This document shows positions 1 to 12,182 of a stretch of DNA of 64,000 bases, piece after piece. A program made the translations under genes and the position numbers. The stretch is from positions 27,176,561-27,240,560 of the forward strand of contig NC_034009.1 in the NCBI RefSeq assembly GCF_000346465.2, written 5' to 3'. The first letter of the stretch is position 1. The number at the start of each line of letters is the position of its first letter. The stretch is from Prunus persica (lineage: Eukaryota > Streptophyta > Magnoliopsida > Rosales > Rosaceae). A model generated the notes under the pieces. That model had not been told where the DNA came from. It was given only the letters and a program-made list of their open reading frames with translations, and ran no database searches.

Positions 1-2084
1 CTAACGAACACCTTGCGTCCCAATCTCACCGCTCCTTCGCCACCATGAACCGGAACGACGACCCAATCGAAGCTCTATTCCAGCAGAAGCGCTCGCTCCG
101 GTCCAGAATGCGCAAAGAGCTCAGAAACATGGACCCGGTTCGAAGATCCGAAGAAGGTAGTCTTTTCGAGTTCCAGCATCCTCATACTGGCATTCTTTCA
201 ATTTGATCCCTAAGTGTTTGTGTTTTTGTCTGACTGAAGATGAAAATGTGATTCTTTTTCTTTCTGTGGATTCTCAGATGCTGCAATTCAGAGCATTGTT
301 GTAAATAATCCCTGGTTCAAATCTAGCAAGAGTGTATGTGCTTACATTAGCTCCCCTGCTTTACGAGAAGTCGATACGACAAGAATTGTTTCAGAAATTT
401 TATCCAAACCAGCCAATGGTGCGTGCGTGTTTGCATTTTATGTTCATATTCTCATGCAATGTTGTTGTTTTTTTTGTTCTTAAAACTCGTGGAGATTCTT
501 ACAGCTTATTATTTATTTGAATTCAAGGGAGTGATGTGCCGAACAGGAAAAAGCTTTATGTTCCTCGTGTAGAGGATAGGAATAGCAATATGAGAATGCT
601 CAGGATTTCCAGTGTTGATGATTTGATTGTGAACTCAATGAACATTTTGGAACCAGCTCTTTCAGATTCTGAGGGGAAGCAGCATGAAGATGGTACCCTT
701 TTTCTAACCTATAAGTTGCTCGGGCTCGAGTAAATATTCAAAATCCGTTTATACATCCAATTGTTATAATTTGTTTTTTTTTTTGAATAGTTACCTCTTA
801 AGGGATTATTGTCCTAGTGTTCTTCTAGTGTATGCAACATAAAGTAGTTTGAGATTAATGCATTTGAAATTAATCGAAGCCTATCGGAATTTTTGTGTGT
901 AGTGAAACCTAGGTTTGGGTCGTCTGCCATTTTATTCCATGTGTTCTTTCATAGTAAACATTTCGGAGAAGAAGTATTAGTTCCTTTAATATTTTAAAAT
1001 ATCTAGTGAAACTGGACTTATCTATTTCGAGATCTCAATCCTGCTCCTATTTCTGGCAGGTGGAATTTTTGTTATTCATGTTGATGATCACAAATTTGTG
1101 TGTTTTCCGTGATAAATTTGGATAATAATGTCCTGAATAAAGTAGTTATAAGTATTAGGCATTTATGTTCCTTTTTCGTTGGTTGGTAATGACGGTTAAT
1201 TATTTAGAGGACCTGAAGGACCTATTTGTTACAGTTATGGAGGCAAGGGATCCAGTTGACTTGTTCATCCTACCTGGTGATATTTTTAACCCTGCTCATA
1301 ATTATTTATATTGTATAGTTTTATGTTGTCTCACTTCAATCTTTATTCTAGGGCTTGCATTTGACAGATGTGGAAGGCGTTTAGGCCGTAGTGGAGGGTG
1401 GGTTGTTGCATCCTCGCTTCAGAGTTTCACATTATCTTTATTTACAACAATGGCGGATTGGCAGTTAGAATATTATATCTTTTATAAAATTTGTTACTTC
1501 TTTCATGTGGTATATTGAAGCTAATGGATGATTTGCAAGTTATAAACCATAATGGTGTTTCTGTTTGCTAGTAATGGCTGGTTTCATGTGAGTGTTGAGA
1601 CATGGATTTGAATTGTTGAACATGGAAGCTACCTAAGAACTAGGCATAAAGAAATGCCTCTGTACACGTGTGCTTTAATACTGTAATGCATCTTATAGGT
1701 TCATATCTTTATTAAGTTACCGGTAAATTTTTGCTCCATTATTTGATTGCCTGGTTAAATCTTGAAGCTACTATGATTTGTTCCTAAAGAAGTACCAAGA
1801 GCTTACAAAGGAACGAAAATGGAAGGAGCCCCTTCGTGGTAAATACTCAATGTTGCTAGTTCAATAGTAATTCGTAACTATAAATGGTTTTGAACTTACT
1901 GCTTGATACTACAGTTTTGTTATGATGACTGCTTCTCTATTATTTTGTTGCAGTTGCACTTTCATATTCTATACAGATCGTGGAGGAAGGAGCCATAGCT
2001 GTCACTTCAAATGATGTTTCTGTGGATGCTCTTGTATCTCCAGCCGGTGTCATTCCGATAAGCCCTGCTGCTTGGGAGAGGTGA
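1..2084 (+). CDS. 5FCL: 5-formyltetrahydrofolate cyclo-ligase (5-FCL), 5' end outside the window
   Basis: 5-FCL converts 5-formyl-THF to 5,10-methenyl-THF with ATP; the plant enzyme is mitochondrial. Seven exons join in phase: 45-156, 278-418, 528-692, 1235-1276, 1352-1397, 1768-1838 and 1954-2084 (708 nt, 235 aa from the ATG at 45). Visible landmarks are an N-terminal basic helix (QQKRSLRSRMRKELR), the YVPRVED segment, DPVDLFILPGLAFD and the glycine-rich CGRRLGRSGGYYD of the substrate/ATP pocket, then VALSYSIQIVEEG and the VSPAGVIPI terminus. The frame stays open from the ATG at 45 back to base 3, so codon 45 may be an internal Met and the transit peptide may lie outside the window. Acceptor choices were fixed by continuity of the family sequence. 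Family assignment is from remembered plant 5-FCL sequence. No lesion seen. Confidence 0.88.
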
Positions 2085-3145
2085 AGCTTGAAAAGTGATT
2101 TCTAGATTCACTGTGTCTCTAAAATTGGTAAGGGCTGATTGGAAACTCACAGTTCTCGTTTTATCTACCTCTAATCTAACAGGAGCATGGGTTAAACCTG
2201 GTACGGTTCATCACAGTTGATCAATTTGTGTTTTGAAGATGGAATGTACGTAAAGTGGATAAGAGTGGGTATCTCTCATGCTTTTTCCTTCGTTTATAAA
2301 GTTTTTGAGACAATTCTCTTGCATTGGATAAAACACCATTCTTGTTGCAGGAATATGGTTAGCTGCTTCATGTGTCTTGGAAGATAATCTTGTCAACTAC
2401 TAAGAACAAGCAAGGGGATATAGCCACCTTACTGCAGTCCTGTCTCATTGCTAATTGACTAAATTTGGAGGTGCATAAGGTATAAGAACCTTGTTTTTGC
2501 TAGATTAGTGCCCCTTGTAATTTCTGAATATTTTGTTACAGAAGGAACACTAGAAGCAGGATTTGTATATGTATCTTTAACCAAGTTGTATACTACTTTT
2601 AAGTAGCTTGATAAAACTAACCAGCATTTCCAAAATCTGAAGTCTCAATACAAACTGACTAAAATACCCTATAAAGACTAAAATACCAACCCCAAGTTGT
2701 TCTGGTTAGTTGGTCACTAAGTAGACAGTACTAGTCATTGGTTGCTATCATGCCTCTGTCGTTCGAGCAACTAGAGAGGGAGAAAAGAGAGGATGGATAA
2801 GAGAGGAGAACTACCATAGCAACATTACTGAATCCAACATAAAAGATGCATGGGATTATGGTAACACAGTAAACGCAGATGCATGATATTTACCCTTTTC
2901 CTTCGAAATTTATAGAACGAGAGCTTTGACGCTATGCTTGAGCAAGAAGCTTTATTCTGCAAAAGAAATCCAGAAGTAAATGGTTGAGGGAGGGGCAAGG
3001 ACGTAGCCAGAAAAAAAAAAATTCCAATGGGGGCTCTCCAAACAACAAAGTAAGAGTAAAAAATTCAACAATACTGAAGACAAAGTTTATATATTAATCC
3101 ATAATGTTTTACATGAAATACATTACAATCTTCCTCTACGCATTT
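2085..3145. other. 3' UTR of 5-FCL and intergenic DNA
   Basis: The first few hundred bases are the likely 3' UTR of the 5-FCL gene. No other gene is visible. The sequence is AT-rich with no long frame on either strand. Confidence 0.5.
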
Positions 3146-3338
3146 TCATGTTCTGAAACCGTAGCATAATGGCTTCATTATCAATGCCATCAAATATGCC
3201 TCTCTATGTATGTTATCATTCATGCATTGATTTCCTATCCAATTTCACAATTGATTCTTCAAAATATTCATGGCTGAAAATGCTCTTTCGACGATGACAA
3301 TAGCAACGGGTAAAATCAATGCTAATGTTACAAGCAAG
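3146..3338 (-). pseudogene. Decayed hAT-type transposase, C-terminal dimerisation region
   Basis: The minus strand reads as the C-terminal part of a hAT-family (TTF-type/ZMYM1-like) transposase. A hydrophobic run ILPVAIVIVERAFSAM matches the conserved hAT dimerisation motif (LPVATxxVERxFSAM), followed by NILKNQL and NWIGNQCMNDN. An in-frame TGA lies between the last two segments and the frame ends at a TGA at 3146-3148. No upstream transposase sequence was found, so it is a short truncated relic. Family assignment is from the motif only. Confidence 0.6.
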
Positions 3339-3467
3339 TAAACCAGTGGATATACCTATAGAATTTCTTTTCCCAACAAAAAATTTAGCTGGGCATCCAC
3401 ACCCAGTGAGCCTATGCTGACTCCGTCCCTAGAAATACAAAATTCTTCCACCCTATCACAATCATTA

Positions 3468-3930
3468 GAGCATGTCCAGCGCATGCCACCAATCCGGGCA
3501 AAAGGCCCCCTGCCAGCCCAAAAGACCCTCCAGCGCACGACCTGCAGCCCGGGCAAGCCCTGGGTCCCACCAGCCTGGGCAAGCCCAAGGGCAGATTTTG
3601 CCTGGGCTTCAGTCCTAGGGCGCTGATGTCAGTGGTGATGTCACGCTGACGTCAGCGAGTCAAAAAAATTGAAAAAAATGGAAAAAAAAAATCAAATTTT
3701 TTTTAAAAAAAAATACCAAAAAATTATGGATGTTTTCCCTATAAATACATAACAATTTTATTCACTTTCCCTATAAATACATAACAAATTTATATTTTGT
3801 TGTATATTCTTTTTTTTTTTCTTGCCCTTGCCCTAGCCTTTTGGGGTGGAACCAAAAAAGGCAAGGCATGAATAGTGGCAGCCCTTACTTGCCCTTGCCC
3901 TTGCCCTAGCCCTTATGGGTGGAGATGCTC
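3468..3930 (-). mobile_element. PIF/Harbinger MITE (463 bp, GAGCA-type ends)
   Basis: Ends are GAGCATGTCC and, at the right, GGAGATGCTC, inverted repeats of each other with one mismatch. They are flanked by TTA at 3465-3467 and 3931-3933, the 3-bp TWA duplication typical of PIF/Harbinger. The right end (ACCCATAAGGGCTAGGGCAA read on the minus strand) resembles the left end of the 4-kb element at 8336, so this copy lies in the opposite orientation. It also carries the 12-bp palindrome GCTGACGTCAGC (3645-3656). It has no coding capacity. Confidence 0.82.
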
Positions 3931-4869
3931 TTAGGAGAAGGAAGAACAAGGTGCGGGAGCGGGAGGGCCTCTTTAATTCAGAGGGAAATTGAATTGCCGA
4001 GAGCGCCGAGAGGAAGCAGCAGGTTGCTGCCGATTATTTTGAAAAGCTTTTTCGGCTGGAAGCTTTTTGCTGGGCATGATATTATGGCAACGCTTTTTGG
4101 CTAGAAGAAACTATAGATGTTTACATTTAAAAGGATAAAAAAAAGGTAAAATAATTTAGGGTATATGGAACAACACTTGAGTGCACTTTACTTTCATAAC
4201 CATTCCATTGTGATTAACGAATCTTGACATTAAACATAATCGGAAATGTTCATTTTCTAAATACATGAATCCGCGGGTATGGTTATTACTACAATTTTAG
4301 TTTAACCGACAACACTCTATGGTCGGTAGAAACCTCATTACTGGCGAGAATTCGTCAATAATGACAGTAAAAGTCCTATCAGTAATACTAATACTGACCA
4401 ACTTTTGCAACTTATTCGTCAGTATAGGTTTGTCTCTAACACGAGTCATAAAGTGACTTCAATTTATTACTGACAAAACAAATGGCCAGTATTAAAGAAG
4501 CTTTTGTGAGGATTATTGTTTCGATACTAGTGGCCAAACATTCGCCAGGATTGTTTCTTAACCAAAATAAAAAATGCCAGGATTGTTTGTCAATTCAATT
4601 CTTTTCTAAGCTAATGCACCATTAAATATACTTCCTTCAAATGCCTTTTGTTTTGTAATATAATCTGCACATTTTTCATTCCTAAATTTTTTTTAATTGA
4701 TATTAAAAATGTAATGACAATTATAAGTACAGTACTGAAAGATTGAACCATACAAGATACAACAACCATTCTTATAAAATATAAAGTACTAATGTGGATT
4801 ACAATTTACAATAGCCAAATATTACAAAGGTCTGCCTACATCAGTAGAGTTCCATAACTTTAGTTGCCC

Positions 4870-5966
4870 AACCTAAGCTCTTCTTCGTGCCTTTAAATTA
4901 TCAGGATATTCATCTTCAACTAATCCCTTAAAGTTTTCCTGCATTTCAGCCTAACAAAAAACAAAGATGCATATTCAGTTCATCATTCTCCATCAAATTC
5001 TATGGTCATCGTAGATTAACCAAACCAATAAAATCTACAATGATGAATTGTACTATTAGTCTTCTGGACCTCTACATTTCAGTTTTTCATATACTTGAAC
5101 AAATAAAAGAACATAAAGAACAATGAACAAGAAAAAAGAATAAACATTCAAGTGCATCATAAGCTTACATATTGTGCTTTGCTTCGAGCATAAGACTTTG
5201 TGCCAAATGTGTGATTCAACATTTGTTTACTTCAATTTTCAGCATTTCATTTAGCTTGTTCCTGCTATTCGCAAAAGTAAAACATACTTAATCATTGCAC
5301 AGATTATATATATATTGACTGTTGTGTAATAATACGTACTGCAGTCTCATCTTTTTCCTAATGTTCAAACAACAGTCGCAACTGGTCTGGGTCTACACGA
5401 GAATCCTCACATTGCCACCGTCTTTTACTTCCTTCGAAAGGTTTATAATAAGCTTACTTCAAATCATTCTTGACACTTCTCCACAATTTTTCATTATTCT
5501 TCATTTATACATACACCCTTGAAGACATGAATCAAAGGCTGCTGTTCAGGACAAAATTCAATGGTGCCCTGAATCCACAATAAGGTAGTCTTACATCAAC
5601 TCTAAAATATATAACTAATAAACTCACATACGTGCACTAAGTATTCAATAATTTTAGGAATAAGAAACACGAGAGTGTCCCACTCATCAAGTTTGCTGGA
5701 GTCTGATACTTTTTCTCATGTTATTTAGACACCAGTTGCATATCCCTTGACCCCGACCTTGCTTTGTCTCATTGCCTACATGAAAAATTAATTTTAACTG
5801 TTCAATACAAAGGGAATAAGTTTCTCATATATCCCATATACAATATATTTATATAATGATTTAAACATACCAGTTTATCAAAAGAAAAAACACTAGTACC
5901 ACTTGCAGAACCATCCCCCAAGTCAACATTGAGCCCTTCTTGTGACCTATCTCTAGAACTACTCAT
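4870..5966 (-). pseudogene. Possible remnant of a CACTA-encoded gene
   Basis: On the minus strand an ATG at 5966 opens a 32-codon exon beginning MSSSRDRSQEGLNVDLGDG and ending at a plausible GT donor after 5871. A candidate second exon starts at 5775. Near 4950-4870 there is a frame ending ENFKGLVEDEYPDNLKARRR plus stop. The position inside the CACTA-like element and the style of the protein suggest its accessory (ORF1-like) gene, but I recognise no domain. The exon chain is incomplete and may be non-functional. Confidence 0.25.
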
Positions 5967-6239
5967 CTAAAGTGGTAACAAATTAATCAAACATCATTGG
6001 TAAAAAAAAAAAAACCTATTACTTCAGCATTTTAATACAAAACAATCTATTGTCTCTCAATTGGATGATCCCCAACACCATCTACTTCAACTCACAAGCA
6101 AAACCAAATTAAACAAGAAATTGTACATTCATTGAACTGAAGAAAAGAAGAAATAACACCAAACAAGTAGACCACGTTATAACAAACAAATAAAGTATGC
6201 ATGTTAGTATGAAATTTGTATTGTCATTTCCTAGACTCT

Positions 6240-7378
6240 AGCATAGGTTGAAAATTAGTGTGTGAAGAATTGTTACTGGATGTTTTGGCACAACTCATTC
6301 AACCCCATACATCCGAGGCTTGACTTGACCAATATGAAAAACTTGATTTCAGGTAAATCATGACATAATCATGCATTCATTATAGGATTCCTAGTTTGAG
6401 TTTTTTTCAATCAAGTATTTTTATGTTAATCTTATTTTTAATAGGATTAGACTTTATCTCTTAAGATTACTTTTTTAGTTGGACTCTATTCTGATTTAAG
6501 TTAAAATATTATCTTTTCCTATTATGACTTGCACGTTGAAATCTTCTTCTCTTACTTGATTGGTCTAATTCATTTGTTTTAATAGATATTGTTTTTCTAT
6601 TAAAAATTGGTTGGTTGGCATTTTTCAATAAGAATCCATATTGAACTAATATTCATGTTTGAAAACCAATTGTGGTCTTCATAACAGTCCAAATTAAGCT
6701 AAAAGTTCATAGTTATAATTGAAGTGGGTTTGGTACTCGTGTGCTGCCATCTGACTAGGTATAGGAAGCTTTGAATAAAAGTAGTTTGCATCTCTTTGGT
6801 TTTGTATAGCTTTCCCATATTTTGTTTGAGCATCTAAAATTCTTAAGAAAGCTACTGTGCATATTTTTGAGATAAATCATCAAGTGTTCCATGTTTTACT
6901 TGGTGATTTATCAAACACTTTAATCATTCATATTGCATTCATTTGCATTGTTCGGTGACTCATACGGTTGAGGGCACCAAGACCGTGGTGGCGGTTTTCC
7001 TCCGGCGAGCTTCAAGCAATCGTGGCCAGTATTGCGTTCAACATAAGGAGTGTCGAAGATCATCCCATGACAGAAGTTGAGTTACGAAGAAGTCGGTAAA
7101 CATTATCTAGAATGTGTCTAGGATAAGTGTGTGAGTACTTCTTGTAATTATCATTCTATAGTGGATTTGTGTTGGACTGAGGAGTCCCGTGAATTTTCCC
7201 CAGAGGTGGGGTTTTACCACGTAAAATAATTCTCTGCGTGTTCTTTTATTTTATGCTCAGCACGTTTCAGGATTGATAAGTCATATCAATCATGCTACCT
7301 AAGTTTATTTTTACTTATTTGATTATAATCTTAAATTGGCCTATTCACCCTCCTCTAGGCATTTTTAGTCATCCTACA
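6240..7378 (+). mobile_element. Putative degraded Copia-type LTR fragment
   Basis: The stretch resembles the 3' half of plant Copia LTRs: GGACTGAGGAGTCCCGTGAA, then a GGGGTTTTACCACGTAAA-type block near 7200, then CCTATTCACCCTCCTCTAGG at about 7340. I found no matching target duplication, partner LTR or coding domain, so the boundaries are soft. It lies within the CACTA-like element. Confidence 0.35.
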
Positions 7379-8335
7379 GGTATTATCAATGCATATTAAC
7401 CGAAATATATCAACTCACACATATATAAAAGCAAAATACCCCCAATACTTTATTTCTAATAGAAACAATTTTATTAAGAACAAGAAAGAGGACAAAAATC
7501 CCCCAGGGCAAACCACCAGAGCCCCAACAGAAAAAGAAAACAGAACCACAACCCAAACAAAGCAAAACAGAAAACAAAGCTCCCAAAAACAAACAAACAA
7601 GCCCCAGACTTCATCAACAAATAATAAAAGATTGAAACAAGAGCTTTAAAAAATTAAAGGATATAATCAGCCTTTCATCTATACAACTGGTACATCGTCC
7701 ATGTCTGCATCTTAAAATTTGTATTCTAATTTATAACTAATCAGAAGGATTTGTGGGTCATTGCCTATACTCAAATACTTGAAAAAAAATAAAATAAGTA
7801 GGAACAAAAATCTCACCAGAATAGGGAATCAATCCCAACTAAAAAGAGCAAAGAAAATCCCCAAATTGAATCTCTCTGTCAATCTGAACCAACTGATACG
7901 AAAATCAATACCACATGATTCCTCTAACTCCAATAGCTCTAAGGAAGAAAACAATTTCTTCTTCAATGAAAAAAAGGAAAAAAAAAAAAAAGGAAGGGAG
8001 AGTGAGTGACAGAGAGCAAAACCCAAAAACGAAAGAAAAAGACGAGAGAGAAGATATGGTCTTTTATGGTCAATGAGAGAGAGATAGTCGATTTGAAGGA
8101 AGTAAAGAGAAAGTTTAAGTAAAAAAATTATATTTAAGTCTAGTACTGGCAAACCAACTCAAATTTGGGCGCTCAATATTTTGGCTTCCCGCCCTTAAAG
8201 GGGCTGGCGCTGTCGCTCGTCAGTAAAACTAGTACTAACGAAAGACTTTGCCAGTATTATTTAGTAGTGGCAAACCACTTTACTTGGCCAGTAATGGTTC
8301 CTAATACTGGCTAAACTGCTCCTTCGTCAGTATTA
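7379..8335. other. Right part of the CACTA-like element, non-coding
   Basis: A- and C-rich DNA with no convincing gene. Open frames at 7389-7649 and 7761-8009 come from low-complexity A-rich sequence. The last ~120 bp carry the short subterminal repeats of the CACTA-like element. Confidence 0.5.
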
Positions 8336-8792
8336 GAGCAACTCCACCCATTTGCCCTTAGCCATGGCAAGGGTGGAGCTAGGGCAGCCACTATTCACGT
8401 GAATAGTGGTTGCCCTTGCAAATAGTATTTTGTGTTTCCACCCATTGTCATGGCTAAGGGCAATTACTATTCATTTTTTTATTTTTTCCCCCTATTTTTT
8501 TAATGAAAATAATTAATTTGGATAATATTTTCAGATAAGATTTCCGGATTCCTACGTGTGAAGACTATTCATAATCAGATAAAATTTTCGGATAAGATTT
8601 TTGGATTCAAATTTTGGATGAATTTCAAAATTCAAATTTCAGATAAATTTTTGGGTCCAAATTTCGAATGAATTTCAAAATTCAAAATTCAGATAAATTT
8701 GGGTTCAAATTTCGGATGAATTTCAAATTTCAGATAAGATTTTCATCCAATAAAATCAAGCCACGTAACATGTCTATCTTGCCAAATTTTTC

Positions 8793-8799
8793 TATAAAA
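8793..8799 (+). promoter_or_regulatory. TATA box of the Harbinger transposase gene
   Basis: TATAAAA lies 87 bp before the transposase ATG at 8886, in a suitable place for a Pol II core promoter. Inferred from position and sequence only. Confidence 0.5.
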
Positions 8800-8885
8800 C
8801 CAGAGGCTCAGCTCATACCTCTCACACCACATCTTTCTATATTTTCATTTCTCAAAGTTTAGATTTCATACTTCATTCATTCTCA

Positions 8886-10256
8886 ATGGAAGAATTTAGG
8901 AGATGCTTGGAGAGGCAAGAGCGAGAAACAAATAAGAGAAACCGTAGAGCAGATGAAATCAATGAGGTGCAGAGACAAGTCGATGAGCAAGTTCTCATAG
9001 CAGTGGCTTTGCAAAATGAAGAGAACCAAGGTCGCCGCCGTGGTTCACAAGTCGGCCGCCGCCGGAATGTGGAAAGACATAGGCATTCTCGGGGTAAGAA
9101 TCTTTTGGAAGATTATTTTATCCCAACTTCTTTGTACTCTGATGTTGATTTTCGAAGGCGATTTAGAATGCAACCTCATTTGTTCAATAAAGTCATGCAT
9201 GATATTTGCAATTATGATGCATACTTTGTTCAAAAGTGTGATGCTACTGGTTTTTTAGGGCTTCTTTCGGAGCAAAAGCTTATAGCTGTTATACGAATGT
9301 TGGCGTATGGAACATCTGCTGATCAGGTGGATGAGATTGCCCGGATGGGGAAGTCCACTACGTTGGAGGCTTTGGTAAGATTTTATCAAGCAGTTGAAAC
9401 TCTGTATACTAGGGACTACCTGCGTAGACCTACTCCCAGGGACCTCCAACGGCTTCTACAAAAAGCCGAAGTTCGAGGATTTCCAGGAATGATTGGTAGC
9501 ATCGACTGCATGCACTGGCAATGGAAGAATTGCCCAACTGCCTGGCAAGGTGATTACGGAAATAGAAAAGGCCAAAAAAGTATCATCCTTGAAGCCGTTG
9601 CTGGCTTCGACACATGGGTTTGACATGCCTTCTTTGGAGTTGCAGGATCCCAAAATGATCTCAACGTGCTGGGTCAATCCGCGGTCTTCAACGATGTATT
9701 GAGAGGCCAGGGCCCCAATATCACCTATCAAGTCAATAATACAGTGTACCAGACGGGGTATTATCTAGCTGACGGCATCTACCCGAGGTGGACCACTTTT
9801 GTCAAATCTATTCCGAATCCCCGATCCCAGAAGCAAAAATTATTTGCTACCTATCAAGAGGGATACAGGAAAGATGTCGAAAGGTGTTTTGGTATCCTTC
9901 AAGCTCGGTGGTTGATTATTCGAGGTGCGGCCCGTATGTTTGATGAGGAGATCCTCAGAAGTATTATGATGACTTGCATCATCCTCCATAATATGATTGT
10001 GGAGGATGAGTATGATCATGATGCTTTAGAGGTGTACGAACCGGATCCAATGAACACGGCCTTGACACGGATTTATGAAAGGCTCATGGGGCCAAGTGGA
10101 GAACCATTTGAGCCGGAACCGTTGGTGAGGGATGGTCATTTGATGACCCGAATGATAGATCGATATACAGAGATGCAATCTTCGTATATTCATGAAATGC
10201 ATCAAGTTCACTTGATGGAGCATCTATGGGCGGTGAAAGGCAATGAAGAAGAATGA
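8886..10256 (+). pseudogene. Harbinger (HARBI1-like) transposase, one in-frame stop
   Basis: One continuous frame of 456 sense codons is interrupted by a single TGA at 9621-9623. The order is: charged N-terminus; helix-rich region FRRRFRMQPHLFNKVMHDI; the RMLAYGTSADQVDEIARMGK segment; first catalytic Asp in MIGSIDCMHWQWKNCP; second in YYLADGIYPRW; third acidic residue in KDVERCFGILQARW. The sequence on both sides of the TGA is continuous with the family (before it FDTWV, after it HAFFGVAG). The family has Trp at the stop position, so TGG to TGA is the likely change. No other break was seen. It is convergent with the Myb-like partner gene. Harbinger transposases cut at the ends and insert at TWA targets, matching the TTA duplications here. 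Confidence 0.88.
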
Positions 10257-10615
10257 TGGAGCATAGATGCTTTGGTTATGTTTTATTTAGTTATGGTTTG
10301 GTTGTGTTGTATTTTTATTTATTATGCTTTGGTTTATGGTTTGGTTGTGTTGTATTTTTATTTATTATGCTTTGGTTGTGGTTTGTTATTATTATTGTGC
10401 CTTGTTTGTAGTTTTTTTTTAATTTTAATTTTGTTTTGTTTGAAGTATGGAATATGTTGAATAAAAAGGTAATTTATTGAATACTTTGTTTATTAAATAA
10501 CGAAATCTAATACAAGTCATTACGAATTACTACTACTAAAATAAAATACATGAATTACAACAACTTTAAAAGAAAACATGAAAAATACAAATACATAAAA
10601 GGTAGGCTAACAAAT
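10257..10615. other. Spacer between the two convergent Harbinger genes
   Basis: T-rich on the + strand, with imperfect repeats of TTTATTATGCTTTGGTTTATGG-like units (about 10270-10380). It serves as the 3' UTR for both genes. No coding sequence was seen. Confidence 0.5.
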
Positions 10616-11801
10616 TTAATGGTTTCCATCATTTAACCAATCCGTGTTGCTAGGCCCATCATCCCGGAAAAGTTTTCTTCTCATAACATCCCTTCGTTCT
10701 AGCTTCCAAAATTGTTTTGTTTCAGGGGACATATGACTTGTATCCATGGCCATGGTTTCCCGATCCGTCTTGTCTATATCTTTTTTGCGCAAATACTCCC
10801 TTTCTCGTGCATACTCAGCTTGAAGGGTCAACTCGTTATCTTGGCGTTTTTGCTCCATTTCAATCTTAGGCCATTTTGCCTTGCAATTTCCTCCAAAAAC
10901 TTTGAATTATTATTGGAAGAATTACCCACTTTCTTTGCCTTCGCGGCCTTTCGGCCAATGGGCCTCGGCTCCTTTTCTATGGGTGAGTCTTGACTCATAG
11001 GAGAATCAAGAGGTGAATCCGGTGCCATTGAATCACGGAGTGGAGTCTCGTTTAATACAACGTCGGGACCCGTTGGAATAATTATGAAACGTTTGCAATA
11101 TTTGACCACCTCCCAACATTCATGATGGTTGAAACTTTTTTTGCCACCCCCGGTTGCACCGAACCACATTTGTGCTTGTATAATCTATTTAACAAAAAAA
11201 TGAAAATGCAATAAATATTTAAAATATATTGGATATGCAAGTAACAAAAAAAATAATAATGAAAATGCAATTAACCTTACAAATAAATTAGAAATGCAAG
11301 AAAATTAAGAAACAAGTGGAAATGCAAGAAATATTAACAACATATTGAAATAGCAAGAAATATTAACAAAATATTTAAATTGCAAGAAATATTAACAAAA
11401 TATTGATAATGCAAGAAATATTAACAAAATATTGAAAATGCAAGCAATATTAACAAAATATATATATTAGGAGATTAAACTTAATAAAACAAAAATTATA
11501 AAATACTTACCTCGTTAGTACGATTTTCCCTGCTTCTATAGTTGTCCATCGCTTTTGCTAGGGCAGCTCTCCATTTTCCCGACTCTTTATTCAGGATTTT
11601 CCACCTACTGGATAATGTCATCTCCGTACGAGTAGACCCCGGAATTTTTTTACAAAATTCGGCATGAATTTTTTTCCACATATGAAAAAATTTCATCTCA
11701 TTGCCGGACACGGGACAATGACAAATTTGGAGCCAAGCCTCACACAAGGAAACATCTTCCATGATGCTCCAAACCCCTCCGGTTTCGATAGAAGAAGCCA
11801 T
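10616..11801 (-). pseudogene. Harbinger Myb/SANT-like DNA-binding protein, frameshifted
   Basis: Exon 1 (11801-11511) encodes a Myb/SANT-like trihelix domain: WSIMEDVSLCEAWLQI, then FHMWKKIHAEF and SSRWKILNKESGKWRAA. A GT donor follows 11511 and an AG acceptor precedes 11184, joining ...NRTNE to IIQAQMWFGATGGGKKSF, the usual junction in this family. Exon 2 then reads CWEVVKYCKRF, a Ser/Pro/Asp linker, RPIGRKAAKAKK and LEEIARQ. The expected coiled C-terminus (MEQKRQDNELTLQAEYARER ... WKLERRDVMRRK) lies in another frame from about 10860, so one small indel in 10855-10890 breaks the frame. In plant Harbingers this protein is the second factor needed for transposition. Confidence 0.8.
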
Positions 11802-11924
11802 AAAAATATGAAATCAAAATACTAGATGAAAAAGAGGAAAATGTTGAGCATAAAGAGTGAATAATGGTAGAAGTAGAAGAAAATGTATGAGGATTGGTGT
11901 TGAAAGTGAAGGGTATTGATAGGT

Positions 11925-11931
11925 ATTTATA
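11925..11931 (-). promoter_or_regulatory. TATA box of the Harbinger Myb-like gene
   Basis: TATAAAT on the minus strand lies 124 bp before the ATG at 11801. The same block (GGTATTTATAGA on +) recurs at about 63480 in the shorter derivative, as expected for a retained promoter. Confidence 0.5.
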
Positions 11932-12084
11932 GAAAAAAAAATATAAGAATTTTTTAGAATTTTTAAAAAAAATTTATGATTTTTTTTCATATTTTTATTG
12001 CCCAGAAAAGCCTCAGCCGTCGGATGGTTAAAAAGATGCTGATCGGAAGGCTGGGGAGGCGACACGTGGCTTATTCCCATTGGA

Positions 12085-12182
12085 GCTGACGTCAGCGCGC
12101 GCTGGTTCAATGCACGCGCCAACGGTAAAAAAATTTGAAACGCGCTAGCTGACGTCAGCGTGACGCGAGGGCTGACGTCAGC
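12085..12182. repeat. Three copies of the palindrome GCTGACGTCAGC
   Basis: The perfect 12-bp palindrome occurs at 12085-12096, 12148-12159 and 12171-12182, near the right end of the Harbinger element. It recurs at 3645-3656 in the small MITE and at 63650-63661 and 63672-63683 in the derivative near the window end. Its core TGACGTCA is the classic plant bZIP/TGA-factor site. A role as a binding site for the element's own Myb-like protein is equally possible. Confidence 0.8.

Noticed and set aside
1165..1518. Single 117-codon ORF in 5-FCL
   Set aside because: It is an unspliced reading through exons 4 and 5 and their introns; the splice sites at 1235, 1276, 1352 and 1397 restore the enzyme sequence.
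7389..8152. Open frames in the A-rich part of the CACTA-like element
   Set aside because: Lys/Asn/Gln-rich or Phe/Leu-rich chance translations of A-rich DNA, with no motif.
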